Assembly: GCA_013368325.1 (NCBI GenBank)
Contig: JAACJK010000167.1
Span: 434,001-498,000, forward strand
Length of the DNA stretch: 64,000 nt
From: Ephemerocybe angulata
Taxonomy: Eukaryota > Basidiomycota > Agaricomycetes > Agaricales > Psathyrellaceae
Direction of reading: 5' to 3'
A program made the position numbers and the translations under genes. Shown piece by piece: positions 22,340-32,561 of this stretch (the first letter of the stretch is position 1; the number at the start of each line of letters is the position of its first letter). The notes beneath the pieces are model-generated. The model did not search any database. It saw nothing but the letters and a program-made list of their open reading frames with translations, and was not told where the DNA came from.

Positions 22340-23470
22340 GCAGCACTGAGCATTTGTGCGTGGAGCGGCCATGCATCGAGCATGGTGTGGCCACGGCATG
22401 GCAAGCAGGCGGGTGAGCATGAAGCCCTTCACCGCAGGCGGCCTCGGTGGCCTGTCTTTGGCAACGTGAACACTGCAAACACCATGATGCTGCGCCACAC
22501 CCCTCGCTGTGAAACAAGTTCCACGCACCTGCCACATGGCAATGCCCAGCTATGTGAGCACATTACGCAAGGCCGGCACGACACCCTCTATGATGAGCAG
22601 CGGGCAAGCACTCCACCGTATGTCCATCCCCTGCACGAGAGGGTTCCTGTAGCAAAAGGGAAATGGGGGAGGGTGGGTGTGCTGCACCATTGTGCCCCTT
22701 GTGCAGAAGGGCGTAGCGGCGAGAGGACACGACAAGTGAGTAGGCAGGCGGTGATAGTGTTCACCATGGGTTAACCCCGGGTGGAAAAGCCCTGACCTGC
22801 ACCCTACCCATAACCCCCAGGTTAGCCCGGCCAAAACAAGCCCAAGAACACTCAGATCGGATGAGAAATGGGCGAGATAAGGTGGATTTAAGTAGTACTA
22901 CTCATTTCTATCCTATCTTGTGCAGATCTTGTCTGTTTTGGATGTTCTTGGGCTCGTTTTCAAAAGTGCGGGTTGGGAAATGCCAACCCACACCCCACCC
23001 GAGCCGGGTTCAACCCGGTAACCCACACGGGTTTCTCAACCTGCCTATCACTAGGCGGCGAGCAGGCGTGCAAAACGAGCGGGCAAAACTATGCTTGCCC
23101 AAACGAAGAAAAAAGAAAGAAAGCGAAAAAAACCAGAGCAAGCGGGTGGGTGGGCAGGCATGACATGGCCAGCACGGGTGGGCATATTCGCCCCTCGTTG
23201 CAAATGAGTTGCCCTCGCTACCAGCACAGCAGCCGGTGTGGCAACGAGTAGACAGGCGAGCGGGCGGGCATGATGCAGCTTGGACATGGCAAGTGGGCGG
23301 GCGGGCACCCAAGGGGTAGGCCAAGTGAGCAGGCAGGCGTGCGTGCCCTCCACCCTTCATCATGAATGAGTCACCCTCGCTGCCAGCACAGAAAGCCGGT
23401 GCAGCAACAAGGGGGCGTAACGTGGCCTGGGCATGGCAAGCGGGCGAGCAAGCCTGCTGCCGAAGTAAAA
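22340..23470. repeat. GC-rich minisatellite-like region
   Basis: Words such as GGCATGGCAAGCGGGCG recur many times. Inside it a block around 23183-23340 is repeated imperfectly from 23357 on (shared word CCAGCACAG with GAGT.ACCCTCGCT). It has no believable coding frame and is split by the hAT-type MITE at 22755. Confidence 0.5.
22755..23053. mobile_element. hAT-type fold-back MITE, copy 2
   Basis: 299 bp. The left end is TAGTGTTCACCATGGGT and the right end, inverted, starts TAGTGATAGG. The flanks GGCGGTGA (22747-22754) and GGCGGCGA (23054-23061) are an 8-bp target duplication with one change. The interior is a long imperfect palindrome with AAAACAAGCCC and GGGCTCGTTTT arms around a central CGGATGAG. 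The same arms occur in the copy at 43357. Ends of TA(A/G)NG type with 8-bp duplications are the hAT signature. Confidence 0.78.
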
Positions 23471-23559
23471 GAAGAAAGGGAAAAAGAAAACAAAATGAAA
23501 CAAAATGAAATAAAATAAAATAAAATGAAAACAAAAACAAAAACGAAAGAAAAAGAAAC

Positions 23560-24068
23560 AAAACGCACCTTGCGAATTTTGCATGTTGGGCAGATCCTTT
23601 CGCCCCGGCCTTCTCTTCCTCGTCATCATTCTCCTTCTCCCCCTCCTCCCCCTCTTCGTCTTCTTCGTCTCTGGTTCCCTCCCCTCCGGTACCATCTTTG
23701 TCCTTCTCACTGTCTTCCTCCTCCTCCTCAGTTCTCTGGTTGCAGGTGCTGCAGCGTGGCACCTTGGTGACCTCCTCCTCCTCATCCTCTTCAGACATCT
23801 TTGAAAGCTCGCAAGCACTACTCTTTGAAGCAGTGCTTGCAGTTGCATCAAGTTTGTCCCTCATGCCAGCACGAGGGTGCTTAGGGCCGGGTTTGGTGGG
23901 TGGTGACATGGCCATCCTGGCTCTCTTGCGAGTCGGGCGGGGCAGGGTTCTCTTGTTGCACTTGATGGCGGTGGTATTTGTCAGGTGGTTGTCGTCATCG
24001 TTGTTGCAGAGCGGTGGTGAGGGGGTAGAGGATAGATGAGATGTAGGAGGGAACACGCAGCATAGCAA
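23560..24068 (-). CDS. Acidic low-complexity ORF
   Basis: The believable part of a longer minus-strand frame reads from about 24068 to 23560. It has a basic segment with KRTLPRPTRKRARMAM, a CSTCNQR motif and a long Glu/Asp-rich tail. Past about 23560 the frame runs into purine/pyrimidine simple sequence that translates as Phe/Leu runs, which I consider non-coding. It could be a nuclear host exon or a chance frame; no family is recognised. Confidence 0.3.
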
Positions 24069-24164
24069 CCGAACATGTGCATGCCAGCTTAGTCAGCAGA
24101 TGACCAATCTGGCATGCACCTGACCGCCTTTGAGCTTTACTAGATCCAGCGCTAGTATATCATA

Positions 24165-24300
24165 CATAAACCGGCTTACAATATATAAGCTGCTGTGGCT
24201 TAATGGCATATTGCGCTTTTTTACTCATGCTGAGGTCATGAGTTCAATTACTGGTTTTGCTAGTTATATATATATATATATATATATATATAGCAATAAG
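24165..24300 (+). repeat. tRNA-like (SINE-like) segment with TA tract
   Basis: TGGCTTAATGGC fits an A box, and GAGTTCAATTACT about 45 bp later a B box. A (TA)n run closes the unit at 24265-24292. This looks like a tRNA-derived SINE head. Confidence 0.45.
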
Positions 24301-24339
24301 AACTCTATGATGTATATTCAGTAGTGCCCGCTTTCTTGG

Positions 24340-24485
24340 TGGATTCCTGTAGGAGTTCACCTGGACTGTTCAGCTTGAGTCCTGCTGGACAATAGCCCGG
24401 GATATCATGAAGAAGGGTAGACCAAAGGACTCCATGTGGACTGTACAAAAACTGAAAGCTAAATTTTTGGCAGCCGCCAAAATTA
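24340..24485. repeat. Fragment of the subterminal-repeat families
   Basis: It starts with the AGTTCA-type end (TTCCTGTAGGAGTTCACC), then changes to the AGTCCAC-type core with CTAAATTTTTGGCAG. It appears to be a mosaic of both sub-families, cut by the LINE tail at 24489. Confidence 0.5.
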
Positions 24486-24488
24486 AGT

Positions 24489-24526
<38 letters not shown>

Positions 24527-24645
24527 CTATTTGAGACCAAGTCGTAAACTACTACAGCATAATCAACATTTTGAAAGAGAGGAGACAGAGCATAAAGCAG
24601 CCTCAGCATGAGATACAGACCACAGTCAGTCCTGAAAGACAATCA
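24489..24645 (-). mobile_element. LINE 3' end with A-tail (5'-truncated copy)
   Basis: A 34-nt T run at 24490-24523 (A-tail on the minus strand) is preceded, on the minus strand, by the LINE terminal block containing GTGGTCTGTATCTCATGC and GTAGTAGTTTACGAC. It is about 120 bp of element plus tail, the usual product of aborted reverse transcription. Confidence 0.75.
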
Positions 24646-24772
24646 GAATCAAGCGGGGCCTAGTCCTGAACTGAACTGAACTCTGGTGGAAAATCAGAAC
24701 TCAAAATTTGGCAGGAGAGTTCACTGGAATTCCTCCTAAACTCCTACAGGAATAATGGGGCAGTGTGAAGTC
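24640..24772 (+). repeat. Right end of an AGTTCA-family element
   Basis: It ends CTACAGGAATAATGGGGCAG then TGTGAAGTCCT, the same terminus as at 30963 and 37025. The preceding block with CAGAACTCAAAATTTGGCAG is shared with those copies. It was probably split from its other half by the LINE tail. Confidence 0.55.
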
Positions 24773-25089
24773 CTCATTTTTAGACATGTGCTTCATATTG
24801 CCAAGATTGAGGTTGGAGAAGACATGTTCATGCACGACTGAAGTCTCATCCATTTGGCCTGAGACAGAATCGACTGAAACACCTTAAAGGAGAACAAGTT
24901 ATTTGTTGGTAAGTTGTATTTTCTTTTCTTTTCCTTCTTTCTCTCCTTTACCTATCACTCCTTGTTCTACAGGAGGCAACAAGAGTGTTGCTGAGTGGGT
25001 GAATTACATGTTCCCGCAGATTGCTGATCGTCATGGCTCCCATATACCTGAACATATGCTCCTTGGGGGAGCTAGTTTCAACAGCTTCA

Positions 25090-25770
25090 TGCCTCTGATG
25101 GGTCAATTTCCTGCCAGTATATGCCAAGGGTGCTGATGATAATCACTTGTGCACACAATTGTGCAGGGGTATTCTCAACCACACCGTGATCATATTAAAA
25201 AGTCAAGTGACAGGAAAAAGATGACCAGACCTGGGTTTGAACCAAGGACCTTCTCAACTCCAGGTGGTCAAGACATACTGAGCCCAGTACCTGGGGCACA
25301 AGTAGATGTGCACTACAGGTAGGCAGCTCTATAAGCAGAGGTCTAGAAGACCTCCTGCATGTGTGGTACCACCTACTCAAATGCACTGCCAACTCTTTGT
25401 TTGAAGGCAGCCTTCCTTGTAACTGTCATACTCCCTCGCTGTTGAAGGAGCCCGTCTGTTATCTGATTGCAAAACCAACCTAGTTTGTATTCCGGTCTAC
25501 CCCTGAGAGTGTCAGATGGACACTTGGGCAGGGTTGGGCGTATCCAGTGTATTCTCCTATGTGGATCCTTCCGCGGGAAGGGTAGATGCCGGTGAGTTAG
25601 TGGGGCTGTGCTGGTGCTTTGGGCTTGGGCCAGAGGGTACTTGTAAGTGTTTTGCTATCATAATATTGAGGATGTCAGTGGGTTCCAAAGGCATGCTCAG
25701 GCTTTGCCCCTACTGCTGTTTAACTTCTCCTTTTCGCCTACATATGGCACACTGGTCATATGTGGTAGGA
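25090..25770 (+). pseudogene. LINE ORF2 C-terminus and 3' UTR, second copy
   Basis: It follows 2660-3300 in order: CGCATAAT..TTGTGC..GTGCAGG, ATTCTCAACCACACC, then a tRNA-like insertion, then TGCATGTGTGGTACC (the Cys/His segment), the ATTCCGGTCTACCCC end of the frame and the UTR words GGCAGGGTTGGGC and GATCCTTCCGCGGGA. All frames are broken. No A-tail is visible because the next element begins at about 25768. Confidence 0.65.
25195..25335 (-). repeat. tRNA-like SINE inserted in LINE remnant
   Basis: On the minus strand GGGCTCAGTATG (A-box-like) is followed about 40 bp later by GGTTCAAACCC, a perfect B box. It then leads into a short T-rich end. It lies between the halves of the LINE Cys/His region, so it inserted after the LINE. 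Confidence 0.5.
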
Positions 25771-26414
25771 GTTCAATACACTGAAATTCCTCCAGGTCAA
25801 CTGGAAAGTTCAGCAGGTCCTGTAAAACAGTTTTACAGGACACAAGCAAGTGTGAGAAAAACATAAAAGTGTTTTTACATAAATAGATTATCATAATGAT
25901 TTGATGCTGATATCATCAAAAACTTACATAATATCTTCAGAAATAGTGTCAGAAAATGCAAAGTACTTTCCAAACATCGAGTTTCGAGATAAAAATAGAC
26001 TGAGTTCTGAGACATGAGTGTGAGAACATTATAAAAGATGCTGTCTATAACAGGAAAAATGATGAAAAAGACTTGTGAGAATGATTAGTCAGCCTGTATA
26101 AGAAGCATCAAATAATATGAACAAATAAAGCTTTGTATCAATCCACTATCAGTCCAGCAAGAGTTCACTGGAAGTTCAGTGAAATATCAGTGAACTTCTA
26201 CTGAACTCCTATTGAGCATACTGAACTGAACTGAACATTTTAAATTCCTGTAGGAATTCCAGCAGAAGTCGGATGGAAGTTCAGTGGAAGTTCACTGAAC
26301 TGCCACCAGACTTTGTCTTATAAAATCACTTTTGGTAAAAGTTTACTAGAATTTCACTGGAAGTTCACTAGTCCTACTGGAGTCCTACAGGAATCCTGGG
26401 GGAGTGTGAAGTAC
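25768..26414 (+). mobile_element. AGTTCA-family non-autonomous element
   Basis: It begins with GGAGTTCAATACACTG words, has a core of about 350 bp (GTGAGAAAAACAT, AAAATGCAAAGTAC, GTGAGAACATTATAAAAGAT) and ends in a dense array of AGTTCACTGGA words closing with GGGGGAGTGTGAAGTAC. The core is found inverted at 36400-36800 and in part inverted at 30690-30850. No ORF. Confidence 0.6.
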
Positions 26415-27198
26415 AGCCCTGCCATATTGAGCTCCAGCCTCCTCTCGACATCCAGCAGCCGCTCAGTGTGCCCCGTCAACTGCTCCTCCAACCTCGATAA
26501 TCGAGTGATGAGGTTTTTGATCACTTCCTCGTCAATCCGTTGACCTGCTATCCAGGTCTCGATCCCCGTAAGTCGTTTCGAAATTGGCCTATTTTCATCG
26601 ACCATTGACTGTAACCCACCGAATTGACTGTTGATGGATTTTTCGTAGGCTGTCTGTGATGCTGCTAGGCCAGCGACTTGCTGCTGGAGATCTCCAATCT
26701 GGAAAACTCACGGCAGAGTACGCAGAGTTCTGCCTGTACATCCCTCATAGAATCATCCTGATTTCATTCTTCTGATAAACGGACTTGGGAAACCTGCAAA
26801 GATATTCAGCTACAAGGTATGTTTGGACAGTACTCAGAATGTGAATATCACTGACCACCTTCTTACGGCCAAGTATTTCAACTGCAGGGGAGACGCAAAG
26901 TATCGATTTTGGCCTGACTTTCTTGGGATGGTCGACATCCATGGCATCCGAAGCCGACTGAGCGTGTGAACTGTACTGAATTCAGGGAACATCGAACATA
27001 AATAAGTGGCTCACCTTCACAGAGTCTCAAGATGTCGTGGGTTTGTCTCCTTTCTTCGGGTTCATGATAGAACCACTTTGTTGACCAGACACCTTTGGTT
27101 TCCTCTTCGCCTTTGGCCTTGTCACCTGTAGAGACACACTTCTACCCTCTCCAACTGAATAAATATCGTTTGCACCCTTCTTTCTCCTCCCTGACATG
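26415..27198 (-). pseudogene. Truncated gene with basic N-terminus and coiled coil
   Basis: Minus strand. A first exon from an ATG at about 27198 reads MSGRRKKGANDIYSVGEG and a Lys/Pro-rich tail. Later segments include MDVDHPKKVRPKS (26942) and, after short GT..AG gaps, a clean coiled-coil segment at about 26705-26415 (QQQVAGLAASQTAYEKS, then heptads up to LEEQLTGHTERLLDVERRL). The frame then runs straight into the terminal sequence of the element ending at 26414, so the 3' end is cut off by that insertion. Exon borders are uncertain. Function unknown. Confidence 0.4.
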
Positions 27199-28740
27199 GT
27201 ACTCAGGCTTCTTTCCCTCGGTTCCTCCTTAACAGCTTTTCTATCCGCATTCGTGCAAGCTTGGTGATCCCGATGATGCGATGCGCAGAGAAAAGACACA
27301 AACAATGACAATTGTTTGCAACCAAACCAACCACACAAACACAAAGGCTGAGTTCGTTGGAAGAGAGCGGCGTGGCCAGAGGGTACAATTCTCGATGGGA
27401 CGGTTACACACCACACAAAACCAACTCCAAGAAAAGACTACGCTCATGAGAGGCGTAGGCAAGTCTATTTAACTAAGTGGACTGAGGAAGTAGTATGTCT
27501 TGACTCAGTAAGCAAAGCGTTCCAGTTTCCGTTTCACAAATCCTCAAAAGCTGATGCGGCGTAATGAAAGAAACACAAAGTACGATTGAGAGAGAGATTA
27601 AATCTGAAGTATAAAAGCTAAAGAAACCAAGTGCTACGTGGTCTACTTTTATAGTGTGATTACTTTCTGTCACAGTCACGCCTCCTGCAATTTTGCCTAC
27701 AATTTTCAAGGGTGCTGAGCCTTGAAGTTGCGAGGCTTGAGGCGGTTATTGCGATGTTCGCGCTAAGTCGGACATGGTGCTGGTCTGCCGATGATGCTGC
27801 ATCGCTATTGATGACCCCATTTCCCTTTTCTGGTTACACGGGCCTATCTTCGGTGCTTGGATCCCCCGTTTAGTGGGTCGGCCAACTGAATAATTATTAG
27901 CATATTCCATGGCTTGTGCAGTGTGTATATGGACATTGTTCTCATTGTCCTAATTGTACAGATTAAGTAGTAGGTCTGTATAAATCTCTACCTTGACTTT
28001 CTTATTTGAACTCACAGGGAAAGGCCTCATGTTCAGATGCTTTTTAAGCATGAGAAAGGGGGAAGAAAGAGGATTCTAGATGCCTTGTATATATATGCTA
28101 AAGCAAAGGCCCCAGTGTTGTGCCAGTATATGCATCACACCTAATGGTGGGTTTGGGTATACCACATTGGTATTACACCAAGTCTGCTGATGCTTGCTTG
28201 TCACCCATCCTGTTTGATGACAGGGTTGTTGATATTGCTTTGGGATTATATTATGGTTGTGATTCTGGGTGTTATTACGAGGCCTTGACTGGTTATCACA
28301 TTTCTTTGCACATACTACTTAATGGTGGTATTGTACATTGGTGCCAGACACAGTTTCTAGGTTTTCATTGTAGAAATACCTTCTAATATTACATTTCTTT
28401 TGTGACCATTGCATGTCTCAGGTGTGCATGAGAATGGGCAAATGTGTGCAAATTTGCATAAAGATAATGGGTTGTGCAAAGTGGTGCAAATGTGCGCAAA
28501 TATGCGCAAGGGTATTCAAGGTTGTATACCATGTTATTACCTATAACTCTATAATATAGATATGGCCAATATATATCACTCTTCACTCCTTGTGATGCCT
28601 CTTGGACTCCCCCTTCTCCACCATAGTAGCCAGCCACCTGCATCATTGTTGGCCTTGATATAGGCTGTCATAGCATCTAGTGCTCGGTAATGATGCCAGT
28701 TCATGACCTTTGCAAGGGGCATGCCTATAGTCTTGACTGT
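27199..28740. other. Stretch without recognisable genes
   Basis: No motif-bearing frame. At 28400-28510 there is a cluster of GTGCAAATGTG-type words resembling 4040-4150. Confidence 0.4.
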
Positions 28741-28746
28741 GGTGAT

Positions 28747-29403
28747 TCAGCACTCGAGCAGGGTGTGTGAATGGTGTGCGATAGACCTCTTAGCAGAGGT
28801 GGAAAGTGAAAGCTTGTCCTTCTTGCTGAGCGCATCAGGCAATGGCTTGAAGGAAAGAATGGCCTCAAAGCCTTGGAGGAGTGACAGATTTTCAAACAGG
28901 GGATAAATAGCTATGTTAAATGCTTGGTTAACATAGATAGTACCAGTGCGTGGAGAATCAGGGATGGGGGCAAGCATCTCCGAAGGGGGCATATGGCTCC
29001 ACTCAATCCTGTCTTGAAGGGGTATACCACTTCCAACGTGGCAGATGAGAGCAAAGCAGATTTCAGCCATGTACGAGAGAAAGAGTGGGTTGGTTTGAGC
29101 GGACTTGTTGTGGCCCTGGAGCTGGGTTCCAATGTAGCAGAGCCCCGAAATGAACCATTTAGAAATCTGGTTATATAGAGTCAGTTTGAGCTCTGTATAA
29201 GGATCATTATGACATACCATGTAAAGGGACTTGGAAATTGTGTTCCACATCTCTACGAGCTTGGCTAGAGGGCCCGACAGGAACAGGCAGTGCAGGAAAT
29301 AGGGCAGTTGCAAAACTTGAGGTGAATATTGAAGAAACAGCCTGAGTTTGTTTGAGAGCAGGCCCCATCTGTATTTTGTCAGCTTCCATGACACCTGAAT
29401 CAA
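28747..29403 (-). CDS. Unrecognised 218-residue ORF
   Basis: A long intact frame in otherwise stop-rich DNA. The composition is protein-like, with a hydrophobic helix pair near residues 25-50 (LQLPYFLHCLFLSGPLAKLV), a CHNDPYTELKLTLY segment and a Pro-rich middle. No family is recognised. Upstream, minus-strand sequence at 29914-29690 (GPDPTIKFEQAFS and GVIPSNPGKAG in one frame) could be an earlier exon of the same gene. It may belong to a DNA transposon or a degraded host gene. Confidence 0.35.
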   Translation of the reverse strand: MIQVSWKLTKYRWGLLSNKLRLFLQYSPQVLQLPYFLHCLFLSGPLAKLVEMWNTISKSLYMVCHNDPYTELKLTLYNQISKWFISGLCYIGTQLQGHNKSAQTNPLFLSYMAEICFALICHVGSGIPLQDRIEWSHMPPSEMLAPIPDSPRTGTIYVNQAFNIAIYPLFENLSLLQGFEAILSFKPLPDALSKKDKLSLSTSAKRSIAHHSHTLLEC

Positions 29404-30067
29404 ATGTCATGAAGGGTGGGCAGGTGGAGCATGCGGCAAGCTACAGGTGCCTGCTTCAAGAAACTAGATGAGGTTGAGGGTAATTCCAAGACAAACAAGC
29501 AATGGCGGGGGTGACTGCTGCAAGGTCAATTGTTGATGGGTGGGGCACACATCTGTTAGCAGCCAGCACATTGGCATGGAGGGTGGGCGCCTAACTAAAG
29601 GTGAAGGTAGAGGTGGAGGACAAGGACAAAGCAGCTGAGCCTGCTGAAGGTGTCTTAGGAGGTAAACAATTGCATTTGCCATTAAAAAAAATTGTCACCT
29701 GCCTTCCCAGGGTTTGAGGGGATGACGCCAATGACCCATGGCTTCCAGGAGCTCTTGACATTGTCAATAGAAAAAGCCTGCTCAAATTTGATGGTAGGGT
29801 CTGGACCCAAGCAGGCCAGTACAAAGAGGCAAAGGATCTTGCAGCCCATTTCATGGACACCAACTCTATACTAGCCTTCTGCCCCTGCCTTCTTTCCTGC
29901 AGGGTTTTCAGCATGCTGGAGTCAACATCGACGGGAAATGGTATTATTACTGGCTAGCCTGTGATAATAAAGCTTCGTCTTGCAAGACTGTTTTTTAACT
30001 CATACATCAAGCTAATTTTTCTGAGGCTCTGTACATATAGACATTGAGAGAATGAGATGGCAAGGTG

Positions 30068-30112
30068 CTATGACATCTTTTCTGGACAACCGTGGGAACC
30101 CGACTGTGGTGG
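30068..30112 (+). pseudogene. Enolase-like N-terminal scrap
   Basis: The frame MTSFLDNRGNPTVVVYLG resembles the very conserved enolase start (FDSRGNPTVEV). It is only about 15 residues long and is followed by GTGAGC, which could be an intron donor. No further enolase sequence was found nearby. It could be chance. Confidence 0.3.
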
Positions 30113-30261
30113 TTTATCTTGGTGAGCATTGGCAGGATTGTCTTTACTCTAACTTGTCTCTTACTCACCTTTAAACTCCAAAACTCAACACACCTCTTTA
30201 TAACCAATCTTTCTATGATATATCAAATAGTCAGCTGCACACCCATCAAGAGAGCCTGGAT

Positions 30262-30610
30262 TTGGCACTACCAAAGGGATGACAGGAAAATCTTTATCAA
30301 AATTGGCAATATCCTTAATCTCAACCCTTCGGTTGTCTCTAGGAACTTTAACAAGCTTGAGAGGCAGGGCTCCGACCCTGACTTCTATGCCAAGACTTCA
30401 ATTTCAGAAAGACCAAGGTTAATAACCCCCCATGCAGAGTAAAGAGCATGCTGGGCCATCACGTCCTATGAGTGCTGGGATGCAACCGACCTTTAGCAAA
30501 GGCTTTTCCCTGAGCCTCATCCTACTACAGTCTGTAGAATGCTGATATAGAAGGGTCTCAATGGTACCATGCGCTAAAAGAAGCTGTGGCTATTCAAACA
30601 GCATATTTCT
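30262..30610 (+). pseudogene. Tc1/mariner-type transposase N-terminal remnant
   Basis: The frame shows a helix-turn-helix (IGNILNLNPSVVSRNFNKLE) then ERPRLITPHAE and, across in-frame stops, LFPEPHPTTV and KGLNGTMR, the order seen in the two N-terminal HTH units of fungal Tc1 transposases. Stops at TAA 30439, TAG and later positions make it dead. It ends where an AGTTCA-family element begins. The DDE catalytic half is absent. Confidence 0.5.
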
Positions 30611-30624
30611 TAGTGTTTTACCTG

Positions 30625-30963
30625 ATATTTTACTGGACTTCCAATAAACTCTTGCTGGACTGATGGTAGATTAATCCAAAACTAACAGCGTTTTTATAAT
30701 GTTCTCACACTCATATTTCAGAACTAGTCTATTTTGCAGGCACCATTTCTTAATATATTAGGTCAGTTTTTGATGGTATCAGCAGTGATGGCTATCTATT
30801 TCTGTAAAAATATCTTCATGTTTTTCTCACCCTTTGCTGGTGTCCTGTAGAAGAAAATCAGAGCTCAAAATTTGGTAGGAGAGTTCAGTGGAATTCTAGT
30901 GGAAGTTCAAAAAGTCACTGGAATTCCTCCTGAACTCCTACAGGAATGGGGCAGTGCGAAGTC
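30625..30963 (-). mobile_element. AGTTCA-family element, short copy
   Basis: It carries the core words ATAATGTTCTCACACTCAT and TCATGTTTTTCTCAC and the right terminus GGGGCAGTGCGAAGTCC. It is shorter than the copies at 25768 and 35941 because part of the end array is missing. Confidence 0.55.
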
Positions 30964-31324
30964 CTCAATGTAGCTCATCGATAACCTTCTTTGGAAGATT
31001 GTGACTTTCTCCCTTTCAGATGTCCTTGTAAGGGTTGACCTTGTGGTTGGCCGGCTCTGGTGGGTTGAAGAAGGCAGTATATTTGACCCCTCGCTTGCCA
31101 ATGCAGGTATTGTGCAGTTTGTTGTCCCTCTCCAAGTGAGCATCAACCACTTTCTGATGAAAAGTCCCCAAGTTAGTTTAGTAATTAATGATAAAGGATC
31201 CCTACCTTAGAGGGTGATTTCTTGAGGTACCATTTAAGCTCTTTGTCTGTAGAAAGGATGAGCTTGGTTATCACTAATTTTTAAACAATAAGCTCTCTTG
31301 TCTGTTTATTGGCATGATCCTGTC

Positions 31325-31620
31325 TAGTTGAAGGTCCGTAAGGCGTGGAACAACTTCGTATCAGAACCGCTGCTGGCAGACGTGGGGGTGGGGCAAGGGT
31401 CTGCCCTCTCTCCTGTTCTGTCTGCCATAGTCATCACTTCCATCATGAAGCTATACCGGAGGTTGGAATGGGTCCTTGGCTCTGTCCTCATTTCCCATGT
31501 CGATGACAGGACCCTCATAGTTCAGTCTCCATCCATTAAGGAAAATTGTGTTATGTTGTTTCATGTGTATGCAATCATCTTCGATCTAGCCAGGAAAGCA
31601 GGACTGGCGCTGGAACACGA
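31325..31620 (+). pseudogene. LINE reverse transcriptase palm fragment
   Basis: About 100 codons are open: AWNNFVSEPLLADVGVGQGS (RT block 4), then SALSPVLSA and SHVDDRTLIVQSP (palm motif C) and IIFDLARKAGLALEHD. It aligns with copy B and with 42544-43235. Both ends are abrupt, and the fragment is too small to work. Confidence 0.75.
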
Positions 31621-31755
31621 TATTCATCGTTCTATTGTTCTCAATCTATTGTTCTCACTTTTATTGTTCTGTAAATAGATTGATCATTGTTCTCATACAG
31701 TATATAGTCGACACTGTGAGTGGTTGAGTCCCTATCGAACTCTTCCCACTCACAG
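31621..31755 (+). repeat. LTR-end-like fragment shared with 50453-50545
   Basis: ATTGTTCTC repeats are followed by ATACAGTATATAGTC, TGAGTGGTTGAGTCCC and ATCGAACTCTTCCCACTCAC. The same string occurs inverted at 50453-50545, upstream of the copia element. It probably is the end of an LTR of a related element. Confidence 0.5.
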
Positions 31756-31771
31756 GTCGCTCCTTTTCCCA

Positions 31772-32374
31772 ATGTGGATCACCGTTCAGGTAAAGGGCAT
31801 TGTTATTCCTGTCCTAACAGAACTGAAGAAGCTGATTTCTCGGCACCTAGATAGCCCTCACACACAAGTTACAGAGATCATAGAGCAGCTTGATGCAGCA
31901 AAGATACAAGTGGCTTTGCAGGCCAAGTGCTTGTTTAAATCAGACCTGTACCTCGGCCAGAAGGAGGTCATGGTCATCGCTGCCACTGCTGACTTCTGGA
32001 CCTTTCGATGGGTAGCCTGCCCTTCTCCGGAGGAGTATAGGGGCCTCAAGAGGGCATACGCCTCTCTTCTGCAGGAGGAGGAAAAGGACTTCAAAGGGGA
32101 ACCTGGCATGGAAGACAGTGACAGTGAATATGTCGACGAAGGTAGTGATGGTAGCAATCTGGAGGAAGAGGAGGGGAAGAAGGCGACATCTAAGAAGAAG
32201 CAAGAAAAGGTTGTGGTGTCAGAAGCGGAAGAGCGTGCTGATCGAACACTTCTTCCCAGGTTCTCTCTGATGATTTTAGATCAATACCGGTCCTCCATGG
32301 GAGAAATAAAGTCAGCATTGCACAACAATATTCCTCCCTATCACCCGTATCTCTTCTTGGAAGGGATGGGCTAA
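31772..32374 (+). CDS. Unrecognised 200-residue protein with acidic segment
   Basis: Intact frame from ATG 31772 to TAA. The N-terminal 100 residues look globular (EIIEQLDAAKIQVALQAKCL and VMVIAATADFWTFRWV), residues near 115-150 are a Glu/Asp-rich linker followed by Lys-rich KKATSKKKQEK, and the C-terminal part has RFSLMILDQYRSSMGEIKSA. The order resembles uncharacterised Agaricomycete proteins with an N-terminal sensor-like domain, but I cannot name a family. A downstream exon is possible. It is unlike the surrounding dead elements in being open. Confidence 0.45.
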   Translation: MWITVQVKGIVIPVLTELKKLISRHLDSPHTQVTEIIEQLDAAKIQVALQAKCLFKSDLYLGQKEVMVIAATADFWTFRWVACPSPEEYRGLKRAYASLLQEEEKDFKGEPGMEDSDSEYVDEGSDGSNLEEEEGKKATSKKKQEKVVVSEAEERADRTLLPRFSLMILDQYRSSMGEIKSALHNNIPPYHPYLFLEGMG

Positions 32375-32561
32375 TGAAGTGAGATAGATACGTAGAGTGC
32401 CTCTCCGGGTCAAGAGCTTAAAGTGTGGGTGTCGTACTGAGGATGATCCTTGAAGGAATGACCCACTATAGCTTCTCCAAACCCCTGCTTTGTGTAATTC
32501 CCAATAATAACCCTAGTTCGCTGTTTATCTTTCAGATATTCCATCTTCCAAAGTTGTTCCC

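Noticed and set aside
23010..23560. Long Phe/Leu-rich minus-strand frame looking like a membrane protein
   Set aside because: The hydrophobic run is the translation of an AAAATAAAAT/GAAAA-type simple sequence and the frame continues through a MITE. It is not a real domain.
24490..24523. Poly-lysine-like ORF segments
   Set aside because: They are translations of the LINE A-tails at 24490 and 40028, not proteins.
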